Below are positions 16,579 through 26,220 of a DNA stretch of 64,000 bases, piece after piece; the first letter of the stretch is position 1; each line of letters starts with the position of its first letter. Origin of the DNA: Paragemmobacter straminiformis (GTDB lineage: Bacteria > Pseudomonadota > Alphaproteobacteria > Rhodobacterales > Rhodobacteraceae); the NCBI RefSeq assembly GCF_014243445.1, contig NZ_JACLQD010000001.1, forward strand, positions 62,001-126,000. The letters are read 5' to 3'. The notes below the pieces were generated by a model. That model saw only the letters and a program-made list of their open reading frames with translations. It was not told the DNA's origin and ran no database searches. The position numbers were made by a program, and so were the translations under genes.

Positions 16579-18078
16579 TTACTTGATCTCGTCCACCGAC
16601 AGCGCCACGAAGCGCGGGTCACCGCCACGGCGCACCAGCAGCAGCAACGACTTGCGCCCCGCGTCCTTGGCTTCCTTCAGCCGGTCCTGCAAGTCCTGCA
16701 GACGCACCACCTTTTGCTGGCCCGCCTCGGTGATCACGTCGCCTTGCCGCAACCCCTTGCCAAAGGCTTCCGACTCTTCGCTCACCTTGGTCACGACCAG
16801 CCCTTCGGTGCCGACCGGCAGGCCCAGTTGCTGGGCCGCATCCGCCGTCACCGGCTCGAGCGTCAGGCCAAGCAGTTCGACCGATTGCGGCTCGGCAGGC
16901 TTTTCGGCCACCGCAGGCACCGCCTCGTCGGCCTCGGCCTCTTCGCGGCGGCCCAGCGTGACCGACAGCGTCTCGGTCTTGCCCTCGCGCAAAATGATCA
17001 CCGGCACCGCCGAACCGACAGGGCTGTCCGCCACTTGCCGCGTCAGGTCGCGCACCGTGCCGATCTCCTTGCCGTCAAAGGTGGTGATCACGTCGCCCGC
17101 CTGCAATCCGGCCTCTTTCGCCGGGCCTTCCGGAACGTCGGTGACCAATGCGCCTTTCGACGCCGCAAGCCCCATCGCCTCGGCCACATCCGGCGTCACG
17201 TCCTGGATGCGCACACCCAGCCAGCCGCGCCGCGTCTCGCCGAATTGCTTGAGCTGCGCCACGACCTTGTCGACCACGTTCGACGCCATCGAGAAGCCGA
17301 TCCCGATCGACCCGCCATTGGGCGACAGGATCGCCGTATTCACCCCGATCACCTGCCCGTCCATGTTGAACAACGGCCCGCCCGAGTTGCCGCGGTTGAT
17401 CGCGGCATCGGTCTGGATGTAATCGTCATAGGTGCCCTGCAACTCGCGGCCACGGGCCGAGACGATCCCGGCAGAAACCGAGAAGCCCTGCCCCAGCGGG
17501 TTGCCCATCGCCACGACCCAGTCACCCACGCGCATCAGGTCCGAATTGCCGAACTGCACGAAAGGCAGGGGCTTTTCCGACTTCACCTTCAAAAGCGCGA
17601 TATCGGTCTTGGGGTCGGTCCCGACCAGCTCGGCCTTGAGCTTCTCGCCCGAGAAGAACTCGATCGAAATGTCGTCGGCCCCCTCGATCACGTGGTTGTT
17701 GGTGACGATATAGCCGTCCTCGCTGATCACGAAGCCCGAACCAAGCGCCTCGGACCGGCGCGGTTCGGCAGGGGCGCCGTCGCCGCCCTGCCCGTTGCGA
17801 TCCTGAAAATCCTTGAAGAACTCTTCAAAGGGTGACCCTTCGGGCACCATCGGCCCGCCCTCGGTCGAGGCGGCGACCACCGAGGTCGTGGTGATGTTCA
17901 CCACGCTGGGGCTGATCTGTTCGGCCAGATCGGCAAAACTTTCCGGCGCCCCGCGGGCGGCGGCGACATCGGCCTGACCAAGGCCGAGCGACAGGCCAAG
18001 CGTCGCAGCCATTGCCAACCGCGACAGGCCACGGGCAGGGTTTGCCCTCTTGATATGGGATTGGACCAGAGACTGCAC
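16579..18078 (-). CDS. degP: Periplasmic serine protease DegP/HtrA (Do family)
   Basis: A 499-residue envelope protease/chaperone. Signal peptide about residues 1-42; catalytic triad His129 (VTNNHVIEG), Asp159 (KTDIALLKV), Ser232 (INRGNSGGPLF); two PDZ domains (about 285-375 and 405-495). Start GTG 18078 has AAGGAG about seven bases upstream; a longer frame to 18246 has no such site. It degrades misfolded periplasmic proteins. Downstream of hflK-hflC-DUF2065 on the same strand, 146 bases away, so it may have its own stress promoter. Closest family name DegP/Do; a MucD-like role is equally plausible. Confidence 0.92.
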   Translation of the reverse strand: MQSLVQSHIKRANPARGLSRLAMAATLGLSLGLGQADVAAARGAPESFADLAEQISPSVVNITTTSVVAASTEGGPMVPEGSPFEEFFKDFQDRNGQGGDGAPAEPRRSEALGSGFVISEDGYIVTNNHVIEGADDISIEFFSGEKLKAELVGTDPKTDIALLKVKSEKPLPFVQFGNSDLMRVGDWVVAMGNPLGQGFSVSAGIVSARGRELQGTYDDYIQTDAAINRGNSGGPLFNMDGQVIGVNTAILSPNGGSIGIGFSMASNVVDKVVAQLKQFGETRRGWLGVRIQDVTPDVAEAMGLAASKGALVTDVPEGPAKEAGLQAGDVITTFDGKEIGTVRDLTRQVADSPVGSAVPVIILREGKTETLSVTLGRREEAEADEAVPAVAEKPAEPQSVELLGLTLEPVTADAAQQLGLPVGTEGLVVTKVSEESEAFGKGLRQGDVITEAGQQKVVRLQDLQDRLKEAKDAGRKSLLLLVRRGGDPRFVALSVDEIK

Positions 18079-18224
18079 TCCGAACTCCTTTTCGTTTCCA
18101 GTGACCGCAAGGCAACAAACACCCTGCGGCCGAGCACAGTGCGGATCATCGCCCAACGCGGGCCGAACGCAATGCAAACCCGGTCGCGCCGCGTCAAAGC
18201 CATGTGATGCCAAGGCACCGATTG

Positions 18225-18413
18225 TTACAATCCGCCCGCCAGCCACAGCAATCCGACACCCGAGGCCAGCACCGCCAGCCCGATGGCCCGCCTCTGGTCA
18301 CGGCTCAGCGCCGCAAGGGTGGCAAGCAAACGCTCCATGCGCAAAGGGGCCAGCGCCATGGCCAGCCCCTCGATCACCAGCACAGCCCCAAGGCCATGCA
18401 GCAGCGCCGTCAT
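18225..18413 (-). CDS. DUF2065 small inner-membrane protein
   Basis: A 62-residue protein with two predicted membrane helices (about residues 3-22 and 42-60) around a basic turn (MERLLATLAALSRDQRRA). DUF2065 members lie in hfl operons of many proteobacteria; function unknown. The ATG overlaps the hflC stop by four bases (ATGA). Confidence 0.85.
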   Translation of the reverse strand: MTALLHGLGAVLVIEGLAMALAPLRMERLLATLAALSRDQRRAIGLAVLASGVGLLWLAGGL

Positions 18414-19309
18414 TGCCCCTCGGCAGGCGCGGGTTTCGCCGCATCCGCCCCCACGTCCGACCGCAGATAGTTGAAGAACTCGCTGTCCGGGTTCATCACG
18501 ATCGAGGTGTTGTTCGACTGCAAGGCCCGCTCGTAGCTCGTCAACGAACGGGTAAAGGCGAAGAACTCGGGGTCCTGCCCGAATGCCTCGGCATAGATTC
18601 GGTTGCGTTCGGCATCGGCCTCGCCGCGCACCACTTCCGCCTGCCGCCGCGCGTCCGAGGTCAGCTCGACCACCGTCCGGTCGGCACTCGCCCGCACCCG
18701 CTGCGCCGCTTCGCCACCGCGCGCGATCTCGTCCGCCGCCTCGCGCTCGCGCTCGGCCCGCATACGGGCAAAGGTCGCCTCGAGGTTCTGCTCGGGCAGG
18801 TCCGTCCGCGTCAGCCGCACGTCGACCACGTCGATGCCCAGCGATGCCCCCTCGCGCCGCGCGATATCGCGGATCTGGTTCATCAGCGACGACCGGTCCT
18901 CGGACAGCACGCGGTTGCTTTCCACCGCGCCCAGCACCTGCGGGATGGCATCGTTCAGAATGCCCTCAAGCCGCGTCATGGCCTGCCCCACGCCATTGGC
19001 GCCCACCGCCTCGCGGAAACGGACCGGATCGACGACCCGCCAGCGCGCAAAGGCATCGACCACAAGGCGGCGGTCATCGCTCATCGTCACTTCGATGGGC
19101 CGCGTCGGCAAGGACAGGATACGGTCGTCATAGCGCACCACGTCCTGAATCAGCGGCAGCTTGAAACCGACACCCGGTTCGTCGCGCACCTGCTTCACCT
19201 GTCCGAACTGCAACACCAGCACCTTTTCACGCTCGTCCACGATGAACACCGACGAAAGGCCCAGCGCCGCCACAATCGCGATTCCGGGAAGAATGAATGC
19301 AGCTTTCAT
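18410..19309 (-). CDS. hflC: FtsH modulator HflC (SPFH/band-7 protein)
   Basis: A 299-residue SPFH protein with an N-terminal membrane anchor (residues 4-24), the band-7 domain (about 25-200, VDEREKVLVLQFGQVK, DRRLVVDAFARWRVVDP), a charged coiled-coil (RAEREREAADEIARGG) and a short tail. With HflK it forms a periplasm-facing cage around the FtsH protease. The ATG overlaps the hflK TGA by one base (TGATG). Confidence 0.95.
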   Translation of the reverse strand: MKAAFILPGIAIVAALGLSSVFIVDEREKVLVLQFGQVKQVRDEPGVGFKLPLIQDVVRYDDRILSLPTRPIEVTMSDDRRLVVDAFARWRVVDPVRFREAVGANGVGQAMTRLEGILNDAIPQVLGAVESNRVLSEDRSSLMNQIRDIARREGASLGIDVVDVRLTRTDLPEQNLEATFARMRAEREREAADEIARGGEAAQRVRASADRTVVELTSDARRQAEVVRGEADAERNRIYAEAFGQDPEFFAFTRSLTSYERALQSNNTSIVMNPDSEFFNYLRSDVGADAAKPAPAEGQ

Positions 19310-20502
19310 CAGTTGCTCCCCACGCTGTTGACCGCCGCCGCAGGCGCACCCGCCGGACGGTTCAGCTCGTTCAGCGGCAGGAAGGGCACCACGCCCCCGC
19401 CCCCGCCTTCGCCCGATCCGACGCCGTCGAGGATCACCTTGTTCATCCCGCCAAGCACCTTTTCCATCGTTTCCAGATACATCCGCTTGCGCGTCACCTC
19501 CGGTGCCTTCACATATTCGGCATAGACCGACAGGAAGCGGCTCGCCTCGCCCTGGGCGTTGTTCACCACCTCGGCGCGGTAGGCTTCCGAGTTTTCAAGC
19601 AACCGCGCCGCCTCGCCGCGCGCGCCCGCCGTCACCTTGTTGGCATAGGCATCGGCCTCTTTCTCGAGCCGGTCGCGTTCCTGCTGCGCGGCCTGCACCG
19701 CGCGGAAGGCATCGATCACCTCGCTCGGCGGGGCCGCCTGCTGCAGGTTGACCCGCACCACGTTGATCCCGGCATTGTAGCTGTCGAGCGTCTTTTGCAC
19801 ATTCGCCCGCAAATCCGACGCAATCGCCCCGCGATCCCGGTTCAGAATGGGCGACAGCTCGGACCGCGCGATGATATCGCGCATGGCCGATTCCGACACC
19901 GCGCGGATCGTGTCCTCGGGGTCGGCAAGGTTGAACAGGTATTTCGACGGGTCGGAAATGTTCCAGACCACCTGAAACCCGATATCCACGATGTTCTGGT
20001 CACGCGTCAGCATCAGCCCCGCAGCGGTCGGGTCGGTGCTGGACCGCCCCACTTCCGTCTGCCGCTCGCCCGTGACCTGCACGATTTCCGCCGTCACGAA
20101 AGGCCAGGGCGCAAAGTTCAGCCCCGATTCCCCGATGGTGGAAAACTCGCCAAGGAACAGCTCGACCGACCGTTCTTCCGGCTTCACCGTGTAGAACGAC
20201 ATAAAGGACCACAGCGCCAGAACACCCAAAGCGCCCAGCGCGACCCCCTGCCGCGACAGGACCGGCCCGCCGCCCGAAGGCCCGCGCCCGCCGCCACCGC
20301 CGTTAAAGCCGCCACGGCCACGCCCGCCCATCAGAACGCGAAGCTGCTCCTGCCCCTTCTTCATCAGGTCTTCGATTTCGGGAATCTGCGGCCCGCCCTC
20401 GGGTCTGCGGCCGCCGTTTCTCCGGTCATCGCCACGCCCGCCATTCCGGTCATCATCGCCCGGGCCGCCACCGCCGCCCCAGGGACCTCCGCTACCTGCC
20501 AT
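19309..20502 (-). CDS. hflK: FtsH modulator HflK (SPFH/band-7 protein)
   Basis: A 397-residue partner of HflC. A Gly/Asp-rich cytoplasmic N-terminus (GGPWGGGGGPGDDDRNGG), one membrane helix (about residues 93-110), the SPFH domain and a long coiled-coil are visible. The glycine-rich head is typical of HflK. Start ATG 20502 with AAGG five bases upstream. First gene of hflK-hflC-DUF2065. Confidence 0.95.
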   Translation of the reverse strand: MAGSGGPWGGGGGPGDDDRNGGRGDDRRNGGRRPEGGPQIPEIEDLMKKGQEQLRVLMGGRGRGGFNGGGGGRGPSGGGPVLSRQGVALGALGVLALWSFMSFYTVKPEERSVELFLGEFSTIGESGLNFAPWPFVTAEIVQVTGERQTEVGRSSTDPTAAGLMLTRDQNIVDIGFQVVWNISDPSKYLFNLADPEDTIRAVSESAMRDIIARSELSPILNRDRGAIASDLRANVQKTLDSYNAGINVVRVNLQQAAPPSEVIDAFRAVQAAQQERDRLEKEADAYANKVTAGARGEAARLLENSEAYRAEVVNNAQGEASRFLSVYAEYVKAPEVTRKRMYLETMEKVLGGMNKVILDGVGSGEGGGGGVVPFLPLNELNRPAGAPAAAVNSVGSN

Positions 20503-20586
20503 CTACCTTACCCTTTTGCCTGTCGTCGGGTCTAAACTGTGTATCACCCGCCGAATTTCAAGAAGCCAACCGCAATACGTCGGGCC

Positions 20587-21945
20587 TCAGCCCCGCCGAA
20601 CGGGCTTCCTCATCGTCACCAGTTCTTCCGCCATCGTCGGATGCACGGCGAGCGTGCGGTCGAAATCCTCTTTCGTCGCCCCCATCCCGATGGGAATAGC
20701 GGCAAGCTGGATCAACTCGCCCGCCTCGGGCGCCACGATATGGCAGCCCAGAACCCTGCGCGTCTCGGCGCTGACGACCAGCTTCATCATCACCCGGTCC
20801 TGCCGGCCCGCGAACAGCGATTTCATCGGACGGAACGAGGTGGCGTAAACCTCGATCGGCCCCGCCGCCCGCGCCGCCTCCTCGGTCAACCCGACCGAGC
20901 CAAGCTCGGGCTGCGTGAACACCGCCGAAGGGATCAGCCCGTGGTCGAACCGCGTGGGCCGCGCGCCAAAGACCGTATCGGCAAAGGCATGCCCCTCGCG
21001 GATCGCGACGGGGGTCAGGTTGACGCGGTTGGTCACATCGCCCACGGCAAAGATCGACGGAACGGCGGTCTGCGACCACGCGTCCACCACGATCTCGCCC
21101 TGCCGCCCGAAGGCAACGCCCAATTCCTCAAGACCCAAGCCGCGCGCATTCGGCACCCGCCCCGTGGCGTAAAGCACCAGATCGAACTCCTGCGCGGTTC
21201 CGTCGGTGGCCACGGCGACAATCCCGCCCGCGCTTTTCTCCAGCCGGATCACATCGGTTCCGCAGTGAACGCCGATACCGCGCGCCAGCATGGCATTGGC
21301 CACATGCCCGCGCGCCTCGTCGTCGAAACCGCGCAGGATCTGCGCGCCGCGATAATACTGGCTGACATTCACCCCCAGCCCGTGCAGGATGCAGGCGAAT
21401 TCGCTGGCAATATAGCCGCCGCCCACCACAAGGGCCCGCTTGGGCAATTCGTCCAGATGGAAGATCTCGTTCGAGGTGATCGCCAGCTCGCGCCCCGGAA
21501 TATCGGGCACGAAAGGCCATCCCCCCGTGGCGATCAGGATGTGCTTTGCCGAAAAGCGCGTGCCGTCGGCCAGCTCCACGCAATGCGGGTCCACCACCCG
21601 CGCGCGGGCATCATGCACCGTCACACCCGCGTTTTTCAGCGTGTTGCGATAGGCCCCTTCCAGCCGGTCCAACTCGCGCTCGAGTGCGGCACGGAACAGC
21701 GGCCAGTCGAAGCGCCCGCCCTGCACATCCCATCCATAGGCCCGCGCATCCTCGATCGCCTCCGGAAACCCCGAGGCAAAGACCATCAGCTTTTTGGGCA
21801 CGCACCCTCGGATGACACAGGTGCCGCCCATGCGGCTTTCCTCGGCCAGCCCGACCTTTGCCCCCCAGTCGCCCGCAGCGACCCGCGCCGCCCGAACCCC
21901 GCCCGAGCCGCCGCCGATGACGAAAAGATCGTAATCGAAGCTCAT
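20587..21945 (-). CDS. gor: Glutathione-disulfide reductase
   Basis: A 452-residue pyridine nucleotide-disulfide oxidoreductase. FAD motif GGGSGG (11-16), redox pair Cys43/Cys48 (GGTCVIRGCVPKK), NAD(P) motif VVGGGYIASEFA, second FAD motif FAVGDVT and the C-terminal active-site HPT (AVHPTMAEE). Reduces glutathione disulfide with NADPH in the cytosol. The ATG overlaps the rpiA stop by four bases, pairing the enzyme with pentose-phosphate metabolism, the source of NADPH. Confidence 0.93.
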   Translation of the reverse strand: MSFDYDLFVIGGGSGGVRAARVAAGDWGAKVGLAEESRMGGTCVIRGCVPKKLMVFASGFPEAIEDARAYGWDVQGGRFDWPLFRAALERELDRLEGAYRNTLKNAGVTVHDARARVVDPHCVELADGTRFSAKHILIATGGWPFVPDIPGRELAITSNEIFHLDELPKRALVVGGGYIASEFACILHGLGVNVSQYYRGAQILRGFDDEARGHVANAMLARGIGVHCGTDVIRLEKSAGGIVAVATDGTAQEFDLVLYATGRVPNARGLGLEELGVAFGRQGEIVVDAWSQTAVPSIFAVGDVTNRVNLTPVAIREGHAFADTVFGARPTRFDHGLIPSAVFTQPELGSVGLTEEAARAAGPIEVYATSFRPMKSLFAGRQDRVMMKLVVSAETRRVLGCHIVAPEAGELIQLAAIPIGMGATKEDFDRTLAVHPTMAEELVTMRKPVRRG

Positions 21946-22727
21946 TCCATATCCGCGAAAATGTTGTCGCTGGGTTTGAACTCGACGAAATCGTCGCGCT
22001 CCGATCCTTGGTTGATGTCGCGCACCGTCACCCGCCCGTCGCCATGGCCGATCACCACGATGTCGCAGATGTCGATGAAAAGGCCATTCTCGACCACGCC
22101 CGGAATCTGGTTCAGCACCAGCGCCAATTGCCGCGGATTGCCGATCCGCTTCAGATGCAGGTCGATGATGTAATTGCTCTCGTCCGTGATCAGCGGCTTC
22201 GCCCCGTTCATCCGCAGGCTGCAATCGCGGTTCATCACGTCGAGGCTGACCAGCGTCTCCTCGATCAGCGCCTTGGTGGTCTGCCAGCCAAAGGGGATCA
22301 CCTCCACCGGAAGCGGGAATGCGCCCAGCTGCGCCACTTCCTTGGCCGCATCGGCAATCACGATCATCTGGTCCGATGCGGTGGCGACGATCTTCTCCTG
22401 CAACAGGGCCGCCCCGCCCCCTTTTATCAGCGCAAGATTGGGGTCGAACTCGTCCGCCCCGTCGATGGTCAGGTCAAGCCACTTGGCCTCGTCCAGCGTG
22501 GTGATCGGAACCCCCACCTGCCGCGCCAGCTCCGCCGTGCGGCTCGACGTCGGCACGCCCACCACCTTCAAACCCTCCTCGCGGATGCGCTCGGCCAGGC
22601 ACCGCACCATCCAGGCCGCCGTCGATCCGGTGCCGAGACCGACCTTCATTCCGGTCTCGATGAACTCGGTCGCACGCTTGGCGGCAACGAATTTGGCCTT
22701 GTCGATGGGCGAGAGATCGGCGGGCAT
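21942..22727 (-). CDS. rpiA: Ribose-5-phosphate isomerase A
   Basis: A 261-residue RpiA that interconverts ribose-5-phosphate and ribulose-5-phosphate. Motifs: VGLGTGSTAAWMV (phosphate loop), LTIDGADEFDPNLALIKGGG (active-site Asp residues and Lys), and SLRMNGAKPLITDESNYIID. ATG 22727 has GAGGAG five bases upstream; an ATG at 22748 lacks one. Coupled to gor. Confidence 0.95.
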   Translation of the reverse strand: MPADLSPIDKAKFVAAKRATEFIETGMKVGLGTGSTAAWMVRCLAERIREEGLKVVGVPTSSRTAELARQVGVPITTLDEAKWLDLTIDGADEFDPNLALIKGGGAALLQEKIVATASDQMIVIADAAKEVAQLGAFPLPVEVIPFGWQTTKALIEETLVSLDVMNRDCSLRMNGAKPLITDESNYIIDLHLKRIGNPRQLALVLNQIPGVVENGLFIDICDIVVIGHGDGRVTVRDINQGSERDDFVEFKPSDNIFADME

Positions 22728-22930
22728 GGCGGCTCCTCGGATGGTCACGGCCCACTTATAGGCAAAGCCCCGTCAGGGTGTAAGCAGGAATTGCCGCGCC
22801 AAAGCGGCGCAATCCCCGCTTTCCGCCCGACCCGCCCCGCCGAACCCGCCCCGCCCCCGAAGATCGCCACCGCGCAGCGCCAACCTCAGGCCCCGCACCC
22901 GCGCCCCCCTCCGCGCCCCCGTCCCACCCC

Positions 22931-22949
22931 GATTTTTCTGCGAAAAATC
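22931..22949. repeat. AT-rich palindrome with TGC loop
   Basis: GATTTTTC-TGC-GAAAAATC, a perfect 8-bp inverted repeat with a 3-base loop. The same 19-mer occurs again at 42743-42761. Confidence 0.9.
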
Positions 22950-22984
22950 CCGCCCCCCTCCCACCGCCGCCCGGAAACAAGCCC

Positions 22985-23135
22985 CGCAAGCCAAATCCCC
23001 CCGTTCAGCCTTGCCCAAATACTCACCACGCAACGCCCCAAACCGCGCGCCACCAGCCACCCGCCCCCTTGCCCCGACACACCGCAAGCCAAATCCCCCC
23101 GTTCAGCCTTGCCCAAATACTCACCACGCAACGCC
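22985..23135. repeat. 53-bp direct repeat, 98-bp offset
   Basis: Positions 22985-23037 and 23083-23135 are identical. Each contains CCTTGCCCAAATACTCACC, the complement of the dispersed GGTGAGTATTTGGGCAAGG core. The 45 bases between the copies differ. Confidence 0.85.
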
Positions 23136-23188
23136 ACACCCCGTCACGCCGCCAGCCATCTTGCCAGCCACCCCGTCACCCCCCCCCC

Positions 23189-23207
23189 GAATTTTCGCAG
23201 AAAATTC
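23189..23207. repeat. AT-rich palindrome with GCA loop
   Basis: GAATTTTC-GCA-GAAAATTC, a perfect 8-bp inverted repeat that lies 27 bases beyond the stop of the minus-strand EF-hand gene. The identical 19-mer is at 42700-42718. Confidence 0.9.
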
Positions 23208-23233
23208 GTCTGGCGCAGACCGGGCCCGAGGCG

Positions 23234-23785
23234 TCATCCCGCCGACAGCGCCGCCCGAAGGGCCTGGACCTCTTCCACCGTCAAGCGCCCGTCCCCGTCG
23301 AGGTCGAAAGCCATGTAGCGTTCCGCCCCCTGCCCTGCCCGCAGGGTCGCTGCGGCCTCGGCCACGGCGCGCATCTCGGCCCCGCTCACCACCCCGTCGG
23401 CATCGCCGTCAGCGGCGGCGAATCCCGCAAGCAGCCGCGCCCGCGCATCGGCCCCTTGCACCGCCGCCCGCGCCTCGGCCTCGGCCCGGGCCACGGCCCC
23501 GTCATTGTCCAGATCGCTTTGCACAAAGGGCGCCAGCGCCCGCGCCCGCCGCTCGGCGCGGTCGATGGCATCGGCCTGTTCGGCCTCTTCGCGCCGCAGG
23601 GCCCCGCCCTTCCCGTAGCCGAAGATCAGCGCCATCGCACCCGCGGCGAAACGGTCCGGATCGGCCCGCAGCCGCTTCAGCTGCGCCTCGGGCAGGCCGG
23701 CCAGAACCCGCGCCACCCCATCCTCTTGCGCCACGGCCTGAAACGGCAAGACCGCCAGAACCGACACCCAGAGCCATCGCCGCAT
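23234..23785 (-). CDS. Exported EF-hand calcium-binding protein
   Basis: A 183-residue protein with a signal peptide (residues 1-19, cleavage after AVAQ) and three EF-hand-like loops: DLDNDGAVARAE, AADGDADGVVSGAE and DLDGDGRLTVEE. The Asp/Asn spacing suits calcium. Start ATG 23785 with GGAGG five bases upstream. Probably periplasmic; calcium buffering or sensing is inferred from the loops. No partner gene is adjacent. Confidence 0.82.
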   Translation of the reverse strand: MRRWLWVSVLAVLPFQAVAQEDGVARVLAGLPEAQLKRLRADPDRFAAGAMALIFGYGKGGALRREEAEQADAIDRAERRARALAPFVQSDLDNDGAVARAEAEARAAVQGADARARLLAGFAAADGDADGVVSGAEMRAVAEAAATLRAGQGAERYMAFDLDGDGRLTVEEVQALRAALSAG

Positions 23786-23971
23786 CGTCACCTCCGTGAA
23801 AACCCTGCCGCGATCCTGCCGCATGATTGGTTAACACCCCGTGAATCGCCCCCCGCGACCCGCTTTGGCAAAATTCGCATCAACCATGTCGCTTTTCGCC
23901 CTTGCCGGACCCCGCCATATGCCCACTTTGTCGCAGGCAGGCGCGGATGGTCACGCGCGGGGGGTCTTGCG

Positions 23972-25351
23972 ATGTTCCTTTCGGTTTTCGACATGTTCAA
24001 GGTGGGCGTCGGCCCCTCATCGAGCCATACGATGGGGCCGATGGTGGCCGGCGCGCGGTTCCTCGAGCTGCTCCGCGCCTCGCCGTTCCACCCGCGCGGC
24101 CTGCGCGCCTCGCTGCACGGCTCGCTCGCCTTCACCGGCGTGGGCCACGCGACCGACCGCGCCACGATCCTCGGCCTTGCGGGGTTCGAACCCGCCACCT
24201 ATGACGCCGAAAAGGCCGAAGCCACCCTCGCCGCGATCAAGGCGACCGGATCCATCACCCCCCCCGGCCTGCCCGAACTGCATTTCGACCCCTCGGCCGA
24301 CCTTCTGTTCGACTACGGCCCCGCCCTGCCGGGCCATGCCAACGGCATGATCCTCAAGGCGACCGACGCGCAGGGCGACGTGATCCTCGAGGAAACCTAC
24401 TACTCCATCGGCGGCGGTTTCGTGCTGACCGCGGGCGAGATGGCCGAGGCCGGCGGCTCGAAGGCCAAGGCCCGCGCCGATGTCCCCTACCCGTTCGACT
24501 CCGCCGACGAGATGATGGCGATGGCCAAGGCCTCGGGCCTTTCCATCGCGCAGATGAAACGCGCGAACGAGCTGAAATTCCGCAGCGCCTCCGATCTCGA
24601 CCGCGGGATGGAGCGCATCTGGCAGGTGATGAACGACTGCATCACCCGCGGGATGGCGGGAACGGGCATCCTTCCCGGCGGCCTGAAAGTGCGCCGCCGC
24701 GCCAAGGGCATCCATGACGCCCTGATCGCCGAACGCGGGCTGAACATGACCGCCCCGCATACGATCAACGACTGGATGTCGCTTTACGCGATGGCCGTGA
24801 ACGAAGAGAACGCCGCCGGCGGCCAGGTCGTCACCGCCCCCACCAACGGTGCTGCGGGCGTGGTTCCGGCGGTCATCCGCTACTGGCTCGACCATGTGCC
24901 GGGCGCCTCGGCCTCGCGCGTGGGGGAATTCCTGCTCACGGCCTCGGCCATCGGCGGGCTGGTCAAGCACAATGCCTCGATCTCGGGCGCGGAATGCGGC
25001 TGTCAGGCCGAGGTCGGATCGGCCGCCGCCATGGCTGCGGCGGGCCTTGCGGCGGTGCTGGGCGGCACGGTGGAACAGGTGGAAAACGCCGCCGAAATCG
25101 CGCTGGAACACCACCTCGGCATGACCTGCGATCCGGTCAAGGGGCTGGTGCAGGTGCCCTGCATCGAACGCAATGGCCTTGGCGCGATCAAGGCGGTCTC
25201 GGCCGCCTCGCTTGCCCTGCGCGGCGACGGCATCCACCTCGTCAGCCTCGATGTCTGCATCGAGACGATGCGGCAGACCGGCCGCGACATGCACGAGAAG
25301 TACAAGGAAACCTCGCTCGGCGGCCTTGCGGTCAACGTGCCCAACTGCTGA
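23972..25351 (+). CDS. sdaA: L-serine ammonia-lyase (iron-sulfur type)
   Basis: A 459-residue single-chain serine deaminase that converts L-serine to pyruvate and ammonia. The family opening [20 protein letters not shown] is intact, and cysteines for a [4Fe-4S] cluster are visible in [12 protein letters not shown] and MTCDPVKG...VQVPC. Start ATG 23972; a far longer in-frame opening upstream is low-complexity and unrelated. It is followed by a dispersed repeat rather than a T-run terminator. Confidence 0.94.
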   Translation: MFLSVFDMFKVGVGPSSSHTMGPMVAGARFLELLRASPFHPRGLRASLHGSLAFTGVGHATDRATILGLAGFEPATYDAEKAEATLAAIKATGSITPPGLPELHFDPSADLLFDYGPALPGHANGMILKATDAQGDVILEETYYSIGGGFVLTAGEMAEAGGSKAKARADVPYPFDSADEMMAMAKASGLSIAQMKRANELKFRSASDLDRGMERIWQVMNDCITRGMAGTGILPGGLKVRRRAKGIHDALIAERGLNMTAPHTINDWMSLYAMAVNEENAAGGQVVTAPTNGAAGVVPAVIRYWLDHVPGASASRVGEFLLTASAIGGLVKHNASISGAECGCQAEVGSAAAMAAAGLAAVLGGTVEQVENAAEIALEHHLGMTCDPVKGLVQVPCIERNGLGAIKAVSAASLALRGDGIHLVSLDVCIETMRQTGRDMHEKYKETSLGGLAVNVPNC

Positions 25352-25361
25352 TCCGGCAGGA

Positions 25362-25405
25362 CCGGGGCGCTGCCCCGGACCCCGGAGTATTTGGGCAAGG
25401 ATGAA
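25362..25405 (+). repeat. Dispersed GC-hairpin/GGAGTATTTGGGC element downstream of sdaA
   Basis: A 7-bp stem CCGGGGC/GCCCCGG (25362-25378, loop GCT) is followed by the core CCCCGGAGTATTTGGGCAAG and GATGAAG. It begins 10 bases after the sdaA stop. Confidence 0.65.
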
Positions 25406-25420
25406 GCCGGGGCGGCAGGG

Positions 25421-26077
25421 CTAGTCGTCCGCGAACAGCACACCCGTCTCGGCCACCGCCGCGTGCAGCGCGAACTCGCCCGCCATATGGCTGTGCAGCG
25501 CGGCAAGCAGATCGGGCGCCACCTCGGGCAAAGCCGCGCGCGGCACGGGCGAGACGTTCTTTTGCGGCAGATGCAACCGCTGTCCGACGCGATCGGCAAG
25601 GAAATCCATCATCAGATCCAGCCTGTCATAGTCGAACAACACATCCACTCCTGCCCGCGCGCCGGTCCAGCCGACAAAGCGGTCCTGCGCGCCGACGCGG
25701 GCGAAATCGGGCACGGGGTCGGAGAGCACCGCGCGCAGGAAATCCTCGAAACCCATGCCTTGGGTGCTGCGCGCCTCGCCCGCGGGGTTGCGCTGGCGGT
25801 AGCGGTACCAGCTGTCCAGACGCGCCAGGGGCGCGCGGACCACGGCAAAGACCTCGACCGGGCCGCCGACACGTTCTTCCACCAGCTTGCGCCATTTGCG
25901 GTCAAAGGGCGCAATCCCCGCATGGCGCGCGTTCGGGTCGTTCTGCCATTCCCCCGACAACGCGCGCGGGCGCAGCATGGCCCGCACCGATTGCGTGGCC
26001 GTCTTGGGATTGGCAAGAAACACCAGCCGCGACGCTTCAAGCACCAGCAAAAGAACGGCCCCCACTCGTTGTTCCAC
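25421..26077 (-). CDS. Sulfotransferase-like protein
   Basis: Up to 218 residues. LVFLANPKTATQSVRAML resembles the PAPS 5'-phosphosulfate loop (PKT-x-T/S), and VFAVVRAPLARLDSWYRY resembles the 3'-phosphate-binding R-x-P-x-x-R-x-x-S-x-Y block. In Rhodobacteraceae related proteins are often labelled gamma-glutamyl kinase, which nothing in the sequence supports. The start is unsure: GTG codons at 26077, 26065 and 26044 all lack a good ribosome-binding site; the family usually starts only a few residues before the FLANPKT loop. Substrate unknown. Confidence 0.6.
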   Translation of the reverse strand: MEQRVGAVLLLVLEASRLVFLANPKTATQSVRAMLRPRALSGEWQNDPNARHAGIAPFDRKWRKLVEERVGGPVEVFAVVRAPLARLDSWYRYRQRNPAGEARSTQGMGFEDFLRAVLSDPVPDFARVGAQDRFVGWTGARAGVDVLFDYDRLDLMMDFLADRVGQRLHLPQKNVSPVPRAALPEVAPDLLAALHSHMAGEFALHAAVAETGVLFADD

Positions 26078-26220
26078 ACCTCGCCCAGCAAGGGCACCGC
26101 AAGGTTAGGCCAAGGCGCGGCGGTTGAAAAGCCGCGATCCGCGCGGCGATGGCGGCAAAGCCCCGCATCCCTGTCGCTTTCGGAATGGACGCATGCCGCC
26201 CCGCCCGCTAGGGCGACAGT

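Larger units (their letters stand above)
22728..23233. other. 506-base gene-free stretch rich in repeats
   Basis: The region between rpiA (leaving leftwards) and the EF-hand gene (arriving from the right). It holds the rpiA promoter, a 19-base palindrome (22931-22949), a 53-base direct repeat (22985-23037 and 23083-23135, each with a core of the dispersed GGAGTATTTGGGC element on the minus strand), and a second palindrome (23189-23207). Base composition is strongly C-biased on the plus strand. I see no gene. Confidence 0.6.

Noticed and set aside
23069-23971. N-terminal extension of SdaA
   Set aside because: The upstream frame is Pro/Arg-rich non-coding-like sequence through repeats and the opposite-strand EF-hand gene; the family start is at 23972.
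25421-26077. Gamma-glutamyl kinase (ProB)
   Set aside because: No amino-acid-kinase or PUA motif is visible; the sequence shows sulfotransferase-like nucleotide-binding blocks instead.
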